Part shown: positions 45,187 to 55,176 of the stretch, piece after piece | How the letters are laid out: each line of letters starts with the position of its first letter | Position numbering within the stretch: the stretch's first letter is position 1 | Assembly (NCBI RefSeq): GCF_026226615.1 | Contig: NZ_JAJAPB010000001.1 | Span: 248,001-312,000, forward strand | Length of the DNA stretch: 64,000 nucleotides | From: Geovibrio ferrireducens | GTDB lineage: Bacteria; Chrysiogenota; Deferribacteres; Deferribacterales; Geovibrionaceae | Direction of reading: 5' to 3' | Translations under genes and position numbers: made by a program | The notes under the pieces: generated by a model | The model's input: only the letters and a program-made list of their open reading frames with translations | Database searches by the model: none | What the model was told of the DNA's origin: nothing

Positions 45187-45874
45187 TCTCTTCCCCGTGC
45201 AGGCAGGCCGCTGCAAGTGCCCCTGCCATAGTTGCGCTGACAATCATCCACCCTGAACCCATCTCAAAAAACGGCTGAAAATACAATGCTCCGCTGACTG
45301 CCATTGAGCAGAGCGCGGCTGTGACCGCCGGTCTTGTTCTTTTGAGTTCGGGCACAAGCAGCCCTATGAATAAGGCATAAAGCCCGAAGGTGAGGCTCTG
45401 CTTGAGGGTATCGCTCAGGACTGACCCTGCCATTACTCCCACGACAGTTCCCGCTGCCCATGCGCTGTAAGCTGTGAAGTTAAGTCCGTAAAGGTATGAA
45501 GGCGCAATCCTCTCCCCGCCGCTCATACTTGCCACTGCGAATGTTTCATCAGTAACACCGAACGAAGCCAGCGCGGACTGAGCGCCGGTAGTCTCCTCCG
45601 GCAGCCTTCTGGAGAGGGATGAACTCATCAGAAAATGGCGGAAGTTAAGGACAAAAGTTGTGAGAACTATCTCCCAGCCCCCTACCCCCATACCGAACAT
45701 ACCTGCGCCGACAAACTGGGACGCACCCGCAAAGACTATGAGAGACATGAGGACAGCAAGCCAGCCGTCCAGCCCTGCTGAAACCGCAGTGAGCCCAAAC
45801 GAAACTGCCACAGGAAAATAACCCGCAGCTATGGGAAGAGCCTGTCTGAAACCTTTTGAAATCTGATTTGACAA
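45173..45874 (-). CDS. azlC: AzlC-type branched-chain amino acid permease
   Basis: 233 residues with the family motifs KGFRQALPIAAGYFPVAVSFG, LIVFAGASQFVGAGM, TTFVLNFRHFLMSSSLSRRLPE and FGVTDETFAVA, and six or more hydrophobic segments. The large subunit of the AzlCD exporter. It stands first in the two-gene operon. Confidence 0.94.
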   Translation of the reverse strand: MSNQISKGFRQALPIAAGYFPVAVSFGLTAVSAGLDGWLAVLMSLIVFAGASQFVGAGMFGMGVGGWEIVLTTFVLNFRHFLMSSSLSRRLPEETTGAQSALASFGVTDETFAVASMSGGERIAPSYLYGLNFTAYSAWAAGTVVGVMAGSVLSDTLKQSLTFGLYALFIGLLVPELKRTRPAVTAALCSMAVSGALYFQPFFEMGSGWMIVSATMAGALAAACLHGEENEQA

Positions 45875-45949
45875 AGGAAATACCTGCCATTGGTTAAGAG
45901 ATTTTAAGTACCTATTATATAAAATGTTTCATGTGAAACAACAGAAATT

Positions 45950-46342
45950 TCAGTCGAAGAATTCAACACCTGCGGCGCTTTCGTGCTCATTCTCTTTCTC
46001 AGCCAGCCATTCTCCGGTGGAAAAACGCTCCACATGAAATGCTGTGATAAAGTATGCCTCACCGCCGCATATCATTCCGCCGCTGCCAATCACTGCAGTA
46101 TTTACCGCAGCATAGCCCGGATAGTCCGCCCTGTTTTCCTGTAATTTATGTTCTATGAGAGATGCAAAATGCGCAGCGAGCTTGTCCAGTCCGCAGGCAT
46201 CCCCGGAGATGAACAGAACCCTTCCGTCCGGCTGTTTCTCGCCTTTAAAATTGGAATCATGCAGAACAGCCAGAGTTTTCATGTCCAGATATTCTTCCGG
46301 CAGTGCGGGGGAAATGACTGCATGGCGGAAAACTTTCATCAA
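45950..46342 (-). CDS. Small protein of unknown function
   Basis: 130 residues (start at 46342 or the next Met at 46339). No signal peptide, membrane segment or motif that I recognise. It is Gly- and aromatic-bearing with a mixed alpha/beta look (KTLAVLHDSN, RVLFISGDACGLDKLAAHFASLI, YAAVNTAVIGSGGMICGGEAYFITAFHVERF). Codon use resembles its neighbours. It lies 21 bases after the signalling gene at 46.4-47.7 kb on the same strand and may be co-transcribed. I cannot assign a function. Confidence 0.65.
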   Translation of the reverse strand: MMKVFRHAVISPALPEEYLDMKTLAVLHDSNFKGEKQPDGRVLFISGDACGLDKLAAHFASLIEHKLQENRADYPGYAAVNTAVIGSGGMICGGEAYFITAFHVERFSTGEWLAEKENEHESAAGVEFFD

Positions 46343-46363
46343 TCACCGGAATAAGCGTTATGT

Positions 46364-47680
46364 CTAAAGGAAAGCGACTTTCTCCACCCTGTTGCGTCCT
46401 CTGCTTTTTGCCATGTAGAGGGCATCATCGGCGGTTTTAATAAGCAGATCCCTTGACTGGAGGAGAACATACTCTGTAACGCCGAAGCTGCATGTGACTC
46501 TCCCCACGTGGGAAAACTGCTGGCGCTCTATCTTGCCGCGTATTTTATCCGCAAGGGCGAATCCGCCGTTTAAATCAGTTTCGGGAGCGAGAACAACAAA
46601 CTCCTCTCCGCCGTAACGGGCAAAGGTGTCCACCACGCGGACATTCTGCTTAACCAGATGGGCTATTTCCTTAATGATACTGTCGCCGACCTGCCTTCCG
46701 TAGCGTTCGTTTATTTCACTGAAACCGTCTATATCAAATAAAATAAGGCACAGAGGGCGTGTGTAGCGCTGAACCCTGTAAAGCTCACGGTCAAGTTCCT
46801 CAACAAACTTCTGCCTGTTCACAACACCCGTAAGAGGATCAACCATCGCAGGTGTTTCTCTCATTACTGTTGATGCTTCCAGATTGGAAATATCAACCAT
46901 GGAAACAAGCACAGAGCTTTCCTCCTCCACTTTGTTTATACGCACAAGGAAGTTTTTGGCCTCACTCTTAAGTTTGCCTGCGCCCTGCATCTTGAGCACT
47001 GCCTCGTCAAGGCCTTCTGCCGCTGCCTTTTTCAGCCAGTTTCGCAAATCTGCCCCGCAGTAGCCGCTGCCATCCTTAAGAATATTAACGTTTTCCAGAG
47101 CGGAAGTTTTTGTGCCGATCTCCGCCATATCCTCATAGCCGATGTAGTGGAGGAATGCGGTATTGATATAATAGATTTTTTCAAGGTCAGTAATGAGATA
47201 AAACTCCGCAGAGTTTTCCATAACAAGGCGGAGCAGCCTGTCTTTCTTGGCTTTTTCCTTCTGCTGAATAATATTGAGCGCAACTTCGCTGAGCAGGCTT
47301 CTGAGCTTTTTGATGTCCACAGGCTTTTTTATGTATTTCATTGCGCCTATGTCTATGGAACCGACGAGATATTTCTCATCATCGTACCCGGTGGTTATTA
47401 TAATAGGTACGTCCGCGTTCTCTTTCCTTATCTCTTCCGCCATTTCAAGCCCGTTCATGAGCGGCATCTGAATATCGGTTATAATAATGTCCGGCTTCTC
47501 GGTTTTGAAAACCTCAAGCCCTTCTATTCCGTCGGACGCACTGTAGACCACGCCGAAGTTCTTGCTGAGGAAGCCGGAAAGCTTATCCCTCGCATCTGAT
47601 TCATCTTCAACACAAAGTATCGTGATTTCCTTCATTGCTTCAGGGAAATCTTCCGCCCATTTGTTCATCTCAACCTTCAT
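46364..47680 (-). CDS. Response regulator-PAS-GGDEF diguanylate cyclase
   Basis: 438 residues. Receiver domain (about 16-135) with acidic pocket VEDE, phospho-acceptor Asp in IIITDIQMP, Thr in ITTGYD and Lys in IKKP; a PAS-like region (about 150-255); and a GGDEF domain with RYGGEEF, an active-site variant used by working cyclases. RVVD lies five residues before GGEEF and is the inhibitory I-site for cyclic-di-GMP. Phosphorylation is thus likely to switch cyclic-di-GMP synthesis with product feedback. The 750-residue hybrid kinase gene lies 43 bases upstream and may be its kinase. Confidence 0.92.
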   Translation of the reverse strand: MKVEMNKWAEDFPEAMKEITILCVEDESDARDKLSGFLSKNFGVVYSASDGIEGLEVFKTEKPDIIITDIQMPLMNGLEMAEEIRKENADVPIIITTGYDDEKYLVGSIDIGAMKYIKKPVDIKKLRSLLSEVALNIIQQKEKAKKDRLLRLVMENSAEFYLITDLEKIYYINTAFLHYIGYEDMAEIGTKTSALENVNILKDGSGYCGADLRNWLKKAAAEGLDEAVLKMQGAGKLKSEAKNFLVRINKVEEESSVLVSMVDISNLEASTVMRETPAMVDPLTGVVNRQKFVEELDRELYRVQRYTRPLCLILFDIDGFSEINERYGRQVGDSIIKEIAHLVKQNVRVVDTFARYGGEEFVVLAPETDLNGGFALADKIRGKIERQQFSHVGRVTCSFGVTEYVLLQSRDLLIKTADDALYMAKSRGRNRVEKVAFL

Positions 47681-47723
47681 AACTTACATAATAATATTTA
47701 TCAAACATAATGACAGGGTAAAA

Positions 47724-49970
47724 TTACCTGTCGCTAACACTTTTTTCCTGCATAGCCTCTGCCATTGCCTTCAGAAGCGAATGCGCAAAAACCGGTTTTT
47801 TAATGATTGCTTTCCCTTCCGTTATGATACCCTTTCCTCTCAGGGATTCGTCATCATACCCTGTCATGTAGATTATCGGCAGGTTTCCGTATTTCTCAAG
47901 GAGAGCCTCAGCAGCCATCACACTGCCTGAATCCGCCAGCACCATATCTATCACCGCAATGGAGACCTCTCCGAGATATTCCAGCTTATTATACATGGAC
48001 GGATAACCGTCAAAACACACTGCTCTGTACCCGAACTCGCTGAGCATGGTCTCTATGCCTTCCCTGACTCCCGGATCATCATCAATCACAACAACAGAGC
48101 CGCTGAGCTTCACCAGACTGTCCGCTGTTGCAGCGGCGAATGATATTTCATCTATGTCAATAAGGGGAAACTCCAGCGTAAAAACAGTCCCCTGACCCAG
48201 CACGCTTTCACAAAAGATCTTTGCCCCGTGAGAGTCCATGAGGTCTTTGACTATGGCAAGCCCAAGCCCCGTCCCCTTTCCTTCGCTCTTAGTGGTAAAG
48301 AAGGGCTTGAAAATATTCGCCAGAACATCAGCGGGCATCCCTGTCCCGGTATCCCCTATGCGGATCAGCACGCTCTTTCCTGAAAGGCTTTTAGAGGCCG
48401 ATACTGTGAGCAGCCCACCGTCCGGCATAGCATCCCTTGCATTGTTTGCAAGGTTAAGGAGAATCTGCTCAATCTGTGATTCTATAGCTCTTATTCTGGC
48501 GCCTCCGCATTCCGTCTCCACATCTATTACAATGTCCTCCGGAAAAACCAGAGAGATAATATCGGTCACTTTTCTCACTGTGCGGTCTGCATCTATAATC
48601 CTGAATTCCTGCTCCTGCTTCCGGCTGTATCCCAGTAGCCCCTGAGTGAGGGATCTGCCTGATTCTGCAAGCTCCACCAGCTTATCCGCGAGGTAGCTGA
48701 CATCCTTTCTGTCTTTCAGCTTGCGGCTTATTACCCCGGCAAAGCCCCCCACTGCTGTCAGCACATTATTAAAATCATGGGCTATGCCCCCCGCAAGCTC
48801 TCCCAGTGTTTCCATCTTCTGGGCGTGGATAAGCTGCATCTTCATCTCATTTGCAAGGGTGGCGTCCTCATCAAAGAACGCAAGATTGGTTATCTCCCCT
48901 TTTGAATTCCTGATAGGCGAAACAAACGACAGAACCTCTATTTCGCCTCCGTCCCTCGTTTTGCTCTTTGTGCGGCCTGCCCATCTTCTCCCGGAGAGAA
49001 CCGTGGACCAGATGCGCTCATACTCGCCGCTGTCATCCAGAACACTTTTTATAACATTTATATTGCTGCCTATTATGTCTTTCTCGCTGAAACCTGTCTG
49101 CCTGTGGAGCTTTGGATTAGCGTATGTTATTGTTCCGTCCTTCTCAGTTACAAATATGCCGGAGGTGCTGTACTCCACCACCTGCATCATACGCATGGCA
49201 TTTTCGTGGGTGCGTATCTTTTCGCTCAGATCTTCAAGCCGTGCGTAAAAAAGGCTCTCGTTCTTTCTGTAAACAAGCTGAACTGTGGCCTCGCTCTGGT
49301 GGATTTCCCCGGTTTTGGAAATGATCTCAGTGAACAGCACAATTCTGTCCTGCTCGCCGTCTGCAACACCTGAGAGCCTTTCCCTCAGAACCTCAGCGCT
49401 GAGATTGCGCACAAGATCCACAGGGGTCATATTCCGGAGCTCGCCGAAGCTGTAGCCTGTTTTCTCTATAACTGCGCGGTTTACATATCTGAATTTAAGG
49501 GTTTTTTCATCTATCAGGAAAATGAAATCGCGGCTCTCCTCTATAATGTCTATAAGGAGCTCCTTTTCGTATTCCTCCGCATTTTCTTTCAGCACTTTTT
49601 TTCTGCTGAGCAAAGTTTTAACCGAGTCCATAAGGCCTATTATGTCGTCCTTAGTGCGGAAGTCGGCCGCACCACGCCTGACACACTCCACAGCGCCGCG
49701 CACATCGGAATAGGCAGAAAAGACAAATACCGGAATCTCCCGTCCGGAGGCGTTTATAATATCGAGTATTTCAAAAGCATCGGTTTTGCTGAGGTATTCC
49801 TCCGTCACAACCATATCCCAGTGGCGGCCTGTGAGGAGTTCGTGAAATTCGTCGGTCGTTGCGGCGAGTGCGTGGATCTCTATTGTGAAATGTTTTTTGA
49901 GCGCTTCAAGAATTCTGTTTTTTTCAACCCCGGAGTCTTCTACAAAAAGAACACTGACAGATGGCAACAT
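47724..49970 (-). CDS. Hybrid sensor histidine kinase: degenerate receiver-PAS-PAS-HisKA-HATPase-receiver
   Basis: About 748 residues, cytoplasmic with no membrane helix. The N-terminal receiver keeps the acidic pair (FVED) and the Lys (RTKDD), but the phospho-acceptor position reads VTEEYL, so Asp is replaced by Glu. Two PAS domains follow (about 140-250 and 260-375), then a kinase with [18 protein letters not shown] (NtrB-like H box), [20 protein letters not shown] and GTGLGLAIV. The C-terminal receiver has IDDDPG and [12 protein letters not shown] at 49970 is taken as start; an in-frame GTG lies two codons earlier. Likely partner: the GGDEF regulator downstream. Confidence 0.9.
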   Translation of the reverse strand: MLPSVSVLFVEDSGVEKNRILEALKKHFTIEIHALAATTDEFHELLTGRHWDMVVTEEYLSKTDAFEILDIINASGREIPVFVFSAYSDVRGAVECVRRGAADFRTKDDIIGLMDSVKTLLSRKKVLKENAEEYEKELLIDIIEESRDFIFLIDEKTLKFRYVNRAVIEKTGYSFGELRNMTPVDLVRNLSAEVLRERLSGVADGEQDRIVLFTEIISKTGEIHQSEATVQLVYRKNESLFYARLEDLSEKIRTHENAMRMMQVVEYSTSGIFVTEKDGTITYANPKLHRQTGFSEKDIIGSNINVIKSVLDDSGEYERIWSTVLSGRRWAGRTKSKTRDGGEIEVLSFVSPIRNSKGEITNLAFFDEDATLANEMKMQLIHAQKMETLGELAGGIAHDFNNVLTAVGGFAGVISRKLKDRKDVSYLADKLVELAESGRSLTQGLLGYSRKQEQEFRIIDADRTVRKVTDIISLVFPEDIVIDVETECGGARIRAIESQIEQILLNLANNARDAMPDGGLLTVSASKSLSGKSVLIRIGDTGTGMPADVLANIFKPFFTTKSEGKGTGLGLAIVKDLMDSHGAKIFCESVLGQGTVFTLEFPLIDIDEISFAAATADSLVKLSGSVVVIDDDPGVREGIETMLSEFGYRAVCFDGYPSMYNKLEYLGEVSIAVIDMVLADSGSVMAAEALLEKYGNLPIIYMTGYDDESLRGKGIITEGKAIIKKPVFAHSLLKAMAEAMQEKSVSDR

Positions 49971-50069
49971 AATCACACCGCCTGAGAATCGGGGAAACGC
50001 TGCGGGACAATGAAGCCCGCAGTCAGAACAGCGGCAATGGAACTGCCGGAGCGCTTTTTACGGCCGGGG

Positions 50070-50846
50070 TTAACCCCTGTAGCCGAATTTGACAGAAAGC
50101 GCTTTCGCCGCTTCCTGAACAATATGCGCAACCTCGGCCTCAACACGCTCCATAGGTATGCGTTCAACAGGAGCGCTAACACTGATCCCCGCTATAACAT
50201 TGCCCATGAAGTCTCTCACCGGAGCGCCCACACATCTTACGCCGAGTTCGTATTCCTCGTCGTCCAAGGAGTAGCCTCTCTCTTTAATAAGTTTGAGATC
50301 TGCCTTGAGAGCGTCCATTGAGCCTATTGTGTTTTTGGTGAAGGTTATCATTTCACCCGGATAAAGCTTATCAATATCGCGCTGGTCGTAATATGCAAGC
50401 TGAGCCTTGCCTGTGGCTGTGGCATATGCAGGACCCACATTTCCTATTCTGGGAAGAACCCTGACCGCGTGATCTGTCTCTATTACATTAAGGTAAACGA
50501 CATTGCCGTCCCTCATTACGCTGATATAGGCTGATTCCCCGGTCTGCTGTTTAAGCTGCTGGAGAACCTGAATGGAGATTTCGATTATGTTCAGCTTATT
50601 TATATAAGCCTGAGAGATCTGGAAGGTTTTCACACCGAGTCTGAAATTGCCTGTGTAGCGGTTATATTCCACATATCCGAACATCTCAAGCGTGGCCAGA
50701 AGTTTGTTTACATTGCTTCTGGTGAGGTTGAGCTTGGTAACCACATCGCTTATGCTGAGTTCGTGCTCACCGTCGCCGAGGAGCTCCAGAATATCTATGG
50801 CGTTGTTGACCGCCTGTACGGCATATTCCGACTTATCTCTTTTCAT
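50070..50846 (-). CDS. IclR family transcriptional regulator
   Basis: About 258 residues from ATG at 50846, which has GGAGA six bases upstream; the longer frame adds an unrelated 17-residue lead. An N-terminal winged helix (AVNNAIDILELLGDGEHELSISDVVTKLNLTRSNVNKLLATLEMFGYVEYN) and the IclR effector-binding domain (GAPVRDFMGNVIAGISVSAPVERI). The effector is unknown. Genes that it controls are not obvious from the neighbours. Confidence 0.93.
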   Translation of the reverse strand: MKRDKSEYAVQAVNNAIDILELLGDGEHELSISDVVTKLNLTRSNVNKLLATLEMFGYVEYNRYTGNFRLGVKTFQISQAYINKLNIIEISIQVLQQLKQQTGESAYISVMRDGNVVYLNVIETDHAVRVLPRIGNVGPAYATATGKAQLAYYDQRDIDKLYPGEMITFTKNTIGSMDALKADLKLIKERGYSLDDEEYELGVRCVGAPVRDFMGNVIAGISVSAPVERIPMERVEAEVAHIVQEAAKALSVKFGYRG

Positions 50847-51195
50847 CTTAATCTCCGATAATAAATTAAAACCAAACGTTGTTACGAAAAGCGGCAACTA
50901 ACGCATAGGTATTTAAATCTATTACATTATCTTATTTTTTGTCAATATAAATTCATGTTTGAGCGGGGGCATGCCAAACCCCCGTCATCTTTCCGGAACC
51001 GGCTCTTTCGGTGCTTTAAGCACCTGTTTATCAATAATAGCCTTAAAATATAAAATTAGCATTCAAATAAAACAGCAGATGCCCTGTAAGCTTTTCCTCT
51101 TTTTAGCTGCCGGAGTTTTATCTGCGGCATAGCCCGGCGTGGTCATGAAAGCCCGGTCAACTACAGCCTTCACCTTTCTGCCGCAGAAAATCATT
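50847..51195. other. Intergenic region upstream of the IclR-type gene
   Basis: No gene is seen. A hairpin CGGGGG/CCCCCG (50964-50984) may help end the lipoprotein transcript. A second short one, GGTGCTTTAAGCACC, is at about 51010-51024. A good minus-strand -35 box TTGACA (50940-50945) lacks a strong -10 at 17 bases but probably belongs to the IclR gene. Confidence 0.45.
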
Positions 51196-52641
51196 TTAAC
51201 GCCCAAGCGGCTCTATCTTGTCCGCTGAAATAAACCTGAATCCCTTGACCGTCCTTACCGCTTTGCCGCCGTCCATGTATCTTACATCAGTGGCGAACGA
51301 GCTCACAGGCTCTCCTTTCAGGAATGCTATCATATCATTAGCCATGTAAGCGGAAAGCGTAGGCTCCTCGCCGTACTGATCTATATACAGTCTGCGGAAC
51401 TCCGCAGCATTCGCATTTCCGGCCAGATAAGCAGGGGTGAATATCATCGCCCTGCGGAAATAGCCTGAATAGTCATCAGTCATATATCTTTTTCCGAATG
51501 AGTCTGTTCCGATGAAAAGTTTGACTCTTTCGGGGTTTTTCACGCTGTATCTTACAAGGGGGACAACCTTTATAAGTTTTATTTCAGGAGAGAAAACAAC
51601 CACAGTATAGCGGGTATCCTGCTTGTATCTGGCGGTTATTGTCTTCATCTCGTTCTGGAAATTTCCTTTCTCAAAGTTCATGACGTGAACAGGGATGTTC
51701 TGCGCCTTAAGTTCTGCCGCTGCCAGTTCGGACTGAACCGCATACTCATTAGAGACGGCTATCACCGTCACTGCCTTTTCAAGCACTGCGTACCCGGTTG
51801 TTTCCGCCACTATGTCATCCTTGCTTATGTCAAACCTGTAGGTATTTCCGTCAACCTGCACTGTTCTGTGGAAGGGATCAACCTTGGCGGCGTTGAACCC
51901 TATGCCGTCTCCCATCTCAAGCTTGAACGGAGCGCGCTTGTATGCAACGGCGGCGATCGCAGCCTGCATAAATTCCATATGGCTTCCGCCGACGAGGAAA
52001 ACCTTATTCGCCCTTGCTTCTTCCTTTATTATCTCTGGAGCCGGAGCGGGATCAGGCTCTTTAGCCTCTGTTTTTGTCTCGGCTGACGGTTCCTTAACCT
52101 TCTTATCTGCGGGGACAGGTTTCAGCCTGCTGTCCACACAGTCGGCAAAGGGGTCATCCCCTGCCCGTATTCCTTCGGCAGTACAGTACGACCTGATTAT
52201 GGAAGGAAAAGGTTCCTCATCCTTTCTGTTGCTGATCATTGTGTAATATTCCAGCGCCTTGTCCTCTTTCCCTGTTTTGATATAAGCATCAAACAGCCAG
52301 AGCATGCCTGAAAAGCGCATGTATCTGCTGAGGTATGTCTCACGGTAATTGCGCTCAAGGAACTTAACCCCTTTATCAAACTGGTTCTTGCGTATGTAGT
52401 GTCTGCCCATTATCAGACCCGCAGCCGCAGACTTCTCAAGCGGTGCGTTGCTGTTTATTGTCTGAAGCTTTTCAAGATCTCTGAAATTAAGGTCTTTGGT
52501 TGCGTAAAAAGTTTCCGAGAACGGTTCAACGGGAACCGACATCTGAGGACGCGCAGCGCAGGACACCGTCAGTAAAACAGCCACTGCTGCCGATAATAGT
52601 GTAAGTCCTCGTAAATGGTTCTTCAACCCTGACATTTTCAA
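51196..52641 (-). CDS. Lipoprotein with TPR region and periplasmic-binding-protein-like domain (LpoA-like)
   Basis: 481 residues. The signal peptide ends in a lipobox (VLLTVSCAA, Cys28). TPR-like helices follow (about 40-155), then a Pro/Glu/Lys-rich linker (about 180-215) and a type-1 periplasmic-binding-like domain (KVFLVGGSHMEFMQAAIAAVAY, VTVIAVSNEYAVQSELAAAELKAQNIPV, RRAMIFTPAYLAGNANAAEFRRLYIDQYGEEPTLSAYMANDMIAFL). This order recalls LpoA, the outer-membrane activator of a penicillin-binding protein, but the likeness is by pattern only. It overlaps the 3' end of rsmG by 116 bases in another frame. Confidence 0.75.
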   Translation of the reverse strand: MKMSGLKNHLRGLTLLSAAVAVLLTVSCAARPQMSVPVEPFSETFYATKDLNFRDLEKLQTINSNAPLEKSAAAGLIMGRHYIRKNQFDKGVKFLERNYRETYLSRYMRFSGMLWLFDAYIKTGKEDKALEYYTMISNRKDEEPFPSIIRSYCTAEGIRAGDDPFADCVDSRLKPVPADKKVKEPSAETKTEAKEPDPAPAPEIIKEEARANKVFLVGGSHMEFMQAAIAAVAYKRAPFKLEMGDGIGFNAAKVDPFHRTVQVDGNTYRFDISKDDIVAETTGYAVLEKAVTVIAVSNEYAVQSELAAAELKAQNIPVHVMNFEKGNFQNEMKTITARYKQDTRYTVVVFSPEIKLIKVVPLVRYSVKNPERVKLFIGTDSFGKRYMTDDYSGYFRRAMIFTPAYLAGNANAAEFRRLYIDQYGEEPTLSAYMANDMIAFLKGEPVSSFATDVRYMDGGKAVRTVKGFRFISADKIEPLGR

Positions 52642-53173
52642 ACCCCAACTTATATTTTTTCAGCAGGTTTTCCGCCTGCTTTATCTCTTCTTCAACTCTT
52701 TCGCCCTTGTATAATAGCCATAAAGTGTCTTTGCGGGCAAGGCTCTTTGTCCATTTAAGGATTTCCTGCACCTTGGCTACACCCCTAGCGGTGATAAGGT
52801 CAAACTGTCCCTGCACAGCTTCGGCACGGCAGTTCATAACAGTAATATTACTCAGACCCAATTCCGAAGCAGCATGTTCAAGAAATCTGCATTTTTTTGC
52901 TATGCTCTCCACAAGTGTTATCCTCACTTCAGGATAAAAAATTGCCGTCACAATCCCCGGAAAGCCGCCCCCGCTGCCGATGTCCGCCATTGTTTCACGT
53001 AAAACATTTTTCAGGGAAAAGATATAAACACTGTCCAGATAATGTTTGAGGTAAAACTCATCCTTATCCTTAATGGCAGTGAGATTAAGCCCGGCACTCA
53101 TATGAAGTTCGTAAAACTTCTCAAGCTTTGCCGACTGCTCATCAGTAATATTTATATAACTATTCAGCATCAT
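52526..53173 (-). CDS. rsmG: 16S rRNA (guanine-N7) methyltransferase RsmG
   Basis: About 215 residues from ATG at 53173, which overlaps the mnmG end. SAM-binding motif ADIGSGGGFPGIV, then VESIAKKCRFLEHAASELGL, DLITARGVAK and LWLLYKGERVEEEI. Methylates G527 of 16S rRNA. The usual enzyme would end soon after RTYTII; here about 22 more residues (GSSGCFTDGVLRCASSDVGSR) run on within the lipoprotein signal-peptide region. MnmG-RsmG order is normal. Confidence 0.95.
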   Translation of the reverse strand: MMLNSYINITDEQSAKLEKFYELHMSAGLNLTAIKDKDEFYLKHYLDSVYIFSLKNVLRETMADIGSGGGFPGIVTAIFYPEVRITLVESIAKKCRFLEHAASELGLSNITVMNCRAEAVQGQFDLITARGVAKVQEILKWTKSLARKDTLWLLYKGERVEEEIKQAENLLKKYKLGFENVRVEEPFTRTYTIIGSSGCFTDGVLRCASSDVGSR

Positions 53174-55043
53174 TTCCGCCGCTTTTCCAAATTTTACTGA
53201 TGTGTACATGGAGAAGAGCAACCGCCGCAGGGGTCATTCCCTGAATCCTCGCCGCCTGACCAAGTGTAGCGGGGCGGATTGAGCTGAGCTTGTCTATATA
53301 CTCTCTGCGCAAACCGATGATTGATGTGTAGTCTATAGTGTCAGGAATTCTGACTGATTCCGTCCTGCGGAATTTTTCAATCTCGGTTTCCTGCCGCTGT
53401 ATATATCCTTCATACTTAGCATTTATCTCAACCTGCTCACTCACACGCTCATTGACGCTGCTTCCGCAGAGCTTTTCTATTGTGGAGTAATCAAACTCAG
53501 GTCTTTTAAGCAGTTCAAACGCGCTCACAGGGTTTTTCAGCACGCCGCCATATTCTGCCAGAACATTAAGCACTTCTGCGGAGGGGGTGATCCTGATGTT
53601 TTTCAGACGAGTGAGTTCTTCCTCTTTAGCAAGCCTTTCAGTGCAGAAGCGCTCATAGCGGGTTTTACTGATCAGTCCAAGCTCGAATCCTTTGTCAGAA
53701 AGCCTGTATTCAGCGTTGTCCTCACGAAGCTGGAGCCTGTACTCTGCCCTTGAGGTAAACATGCGGTAGGGTTCATCCACACCCTTATTGACCAGATCAT
53801 CAATCATCACGCCTATGTAGCTCTGCTCACGCCCCACGATGAAAGGCTCACTGCCGTTCAGCGCAAGCGCGGCATTTATTCCGGCGATCAGCCCCTGTGC
53901 TGCTGCCTCTTCATACCCGCTGGTTCCGTTAAGCTGCCCTGCAAAGTAGAGCCCTTTTACAAGCTTAGTCTCCATTGTGGAGAAAAGCCCTGTAGGCTGA
54001 ACAAAATCATACTCAATAGCATATGCCGGACGGACAAATTCAACATTCTCCAATCCCTCCACAGACCTGTACATAGCTATCTGCACATCTATAGGGAGAG
54101 ATGATGAAAAACCGTTGGCGTAATATTCCCTCGAATTGAGCCCTTCCGGTTCAAGAAAAATCTGGTGTCTGGTTTTTTCAGGAAACTTTTTAACCTTGTC
54201 CTCTATGGACGGACAGTATCTGGGCCCTATGCCTTTTATCACCCCGCCGTAGAGGGGCGAACGGTGAAGGTTGTCTCTGATAATCTGATGGGTCTTTTCG
54301 TTTGTATAAGTTACATAGCAGGGAAGCTGCGGAAGCGTTATCTCTTTCGTCTCAAAGGAGAACGGCTTGGCAAAGTCATCACCGTGCTGAGTATCCAACT
54401 TTGAGAAATCTATGGTATTTACATCAAGTCGTGCGGGTGTCCCTGTTTTAAGGCGTTCAAGCCTGAATCCGGCTTTTGTGAGTGAGTCTGACATGCCTAC
54501 AGATGCAAATTCGTTCATTCGTCCTGCGGGGTAGTTACAGTCGCCGATATGGATAAGCCCTTTGAGGAAGGTTCCGGTGCACAGGACAACCTTCTTTGCT
54601 CTGTAGAGCATTCCGGTATCAGCGATTATCCCTTTGATCTCACCGTTCTCTATTGATAAGCCTTCAACCATCCCCTGCTTAAGGTCAAGCCCGGACTGTT
54701 CCATTATCACACGCTGCATGCGCTGCTTGTAGAGATCCTTATCTGCCTGTGCCCTGCTGCTGCGTACAGCGGGGCCCTTCTTCATGTTGAGAACACGGAA
54801 CTGGATTCCGGTTTCGTCTATATTCCGCCCCATTTCGCCACCGAGAGCGTCAATATCTTTAACGATATTACCTTTTGCAAGGCCGCCGATTGCCGGGTTA
54901 CAGCTCATATGCGCAACATTGTCAACATTGATGGTAAAAAGAGCCGCAGACGCACCCATACGTGCAGCGGCAAGCGCTGCTTCGCATCCGGCGTGTCCGG
55001 CTCCGACCACAATCACATCGTAAAACTTGTCATAAACAAGCAT
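53160..55043 (-). CDS. mnmG: tRNA uridine 5-carboxymethylaminomethyl modification enzyme MnmG
   Basis: 627 residues. FAD-binding VVGAGHAGCEAALAAARMG, GGLAKGNIVKDIDALGGEMG, conserved Cys and PAVRSSRAQADKDLYK, LYFAGQLNGTSGYEEAAAQGL and the C-terminal REYIDKLSSIRPATLGQAARIQGMTPAAVALL. Works with MnmE to modify wobble uridine of some tRNAs. Lies between mnmE and rsmG. Confidence 0.98.
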   Translation of the reverse strand: MLVYDKFYDVIVVGAGHAGCEAALAAARMGASAALFTINVDNVAHMSCNPAIGGLAKGNIVKDIDALGGEMGRNIDETGIQFRVLNMKKGPAVRSSRAQADKDLYKQRMQRVIMEQSGLDLKQGMVEGLSIENGEIKGIIADTGMLYRAKKVVLCTGTFLKGLIHIGDCNYPAGRMNEFASVGMSDSLTKAGFRLERLKTGTPARLDVNTIDFSKLDTQHGDDFAKPFSFETKEITLPQLPCYVTYTNEKTHQIIRDNLHRSPLYGGVIKGIGPRYCPSIEDKVKKFPEKTRHQIFLEPEGLNSREYYANGFSSSLPIDVQIAMYRSVEGLENVEFVRPAYAIEYDFVQPTGLFSTMETKLVKGLYFAGQLNGTSGYEEAAAQGLIAGINAALALNGSEPFIVGREQSYIGVMIDDLVNKGVDEPYRMFTSRAEYRLQLREDNAEYRLSDKGFELGLISKTRYERFCTERLAKEEELTRLKNIRITPSAEVLNVLAEYGGVLKNPVSAFELLKRPEFDYSTIEKLCGSSVNERVSEQVEINAKYEGYIQRQETEIEKFRRTESVRIPDTIDYTSIIGLRREYIDKLSSIRPATLGQAARIQGMTPAAVALLHVHISKIWKSGGNDAE

Positions 55044-55176
55044 TTCTCACCTGTTTGATTAATAACATTCTCTTGAAAATTCAGACTCAGGAACGAAGAT
55101 TTCCTAAACCCTTAACAACTCGCCCTAAAAATACATTTGTTTCACGTGAAACAGCCGGGTTTTCCACAATTACACA

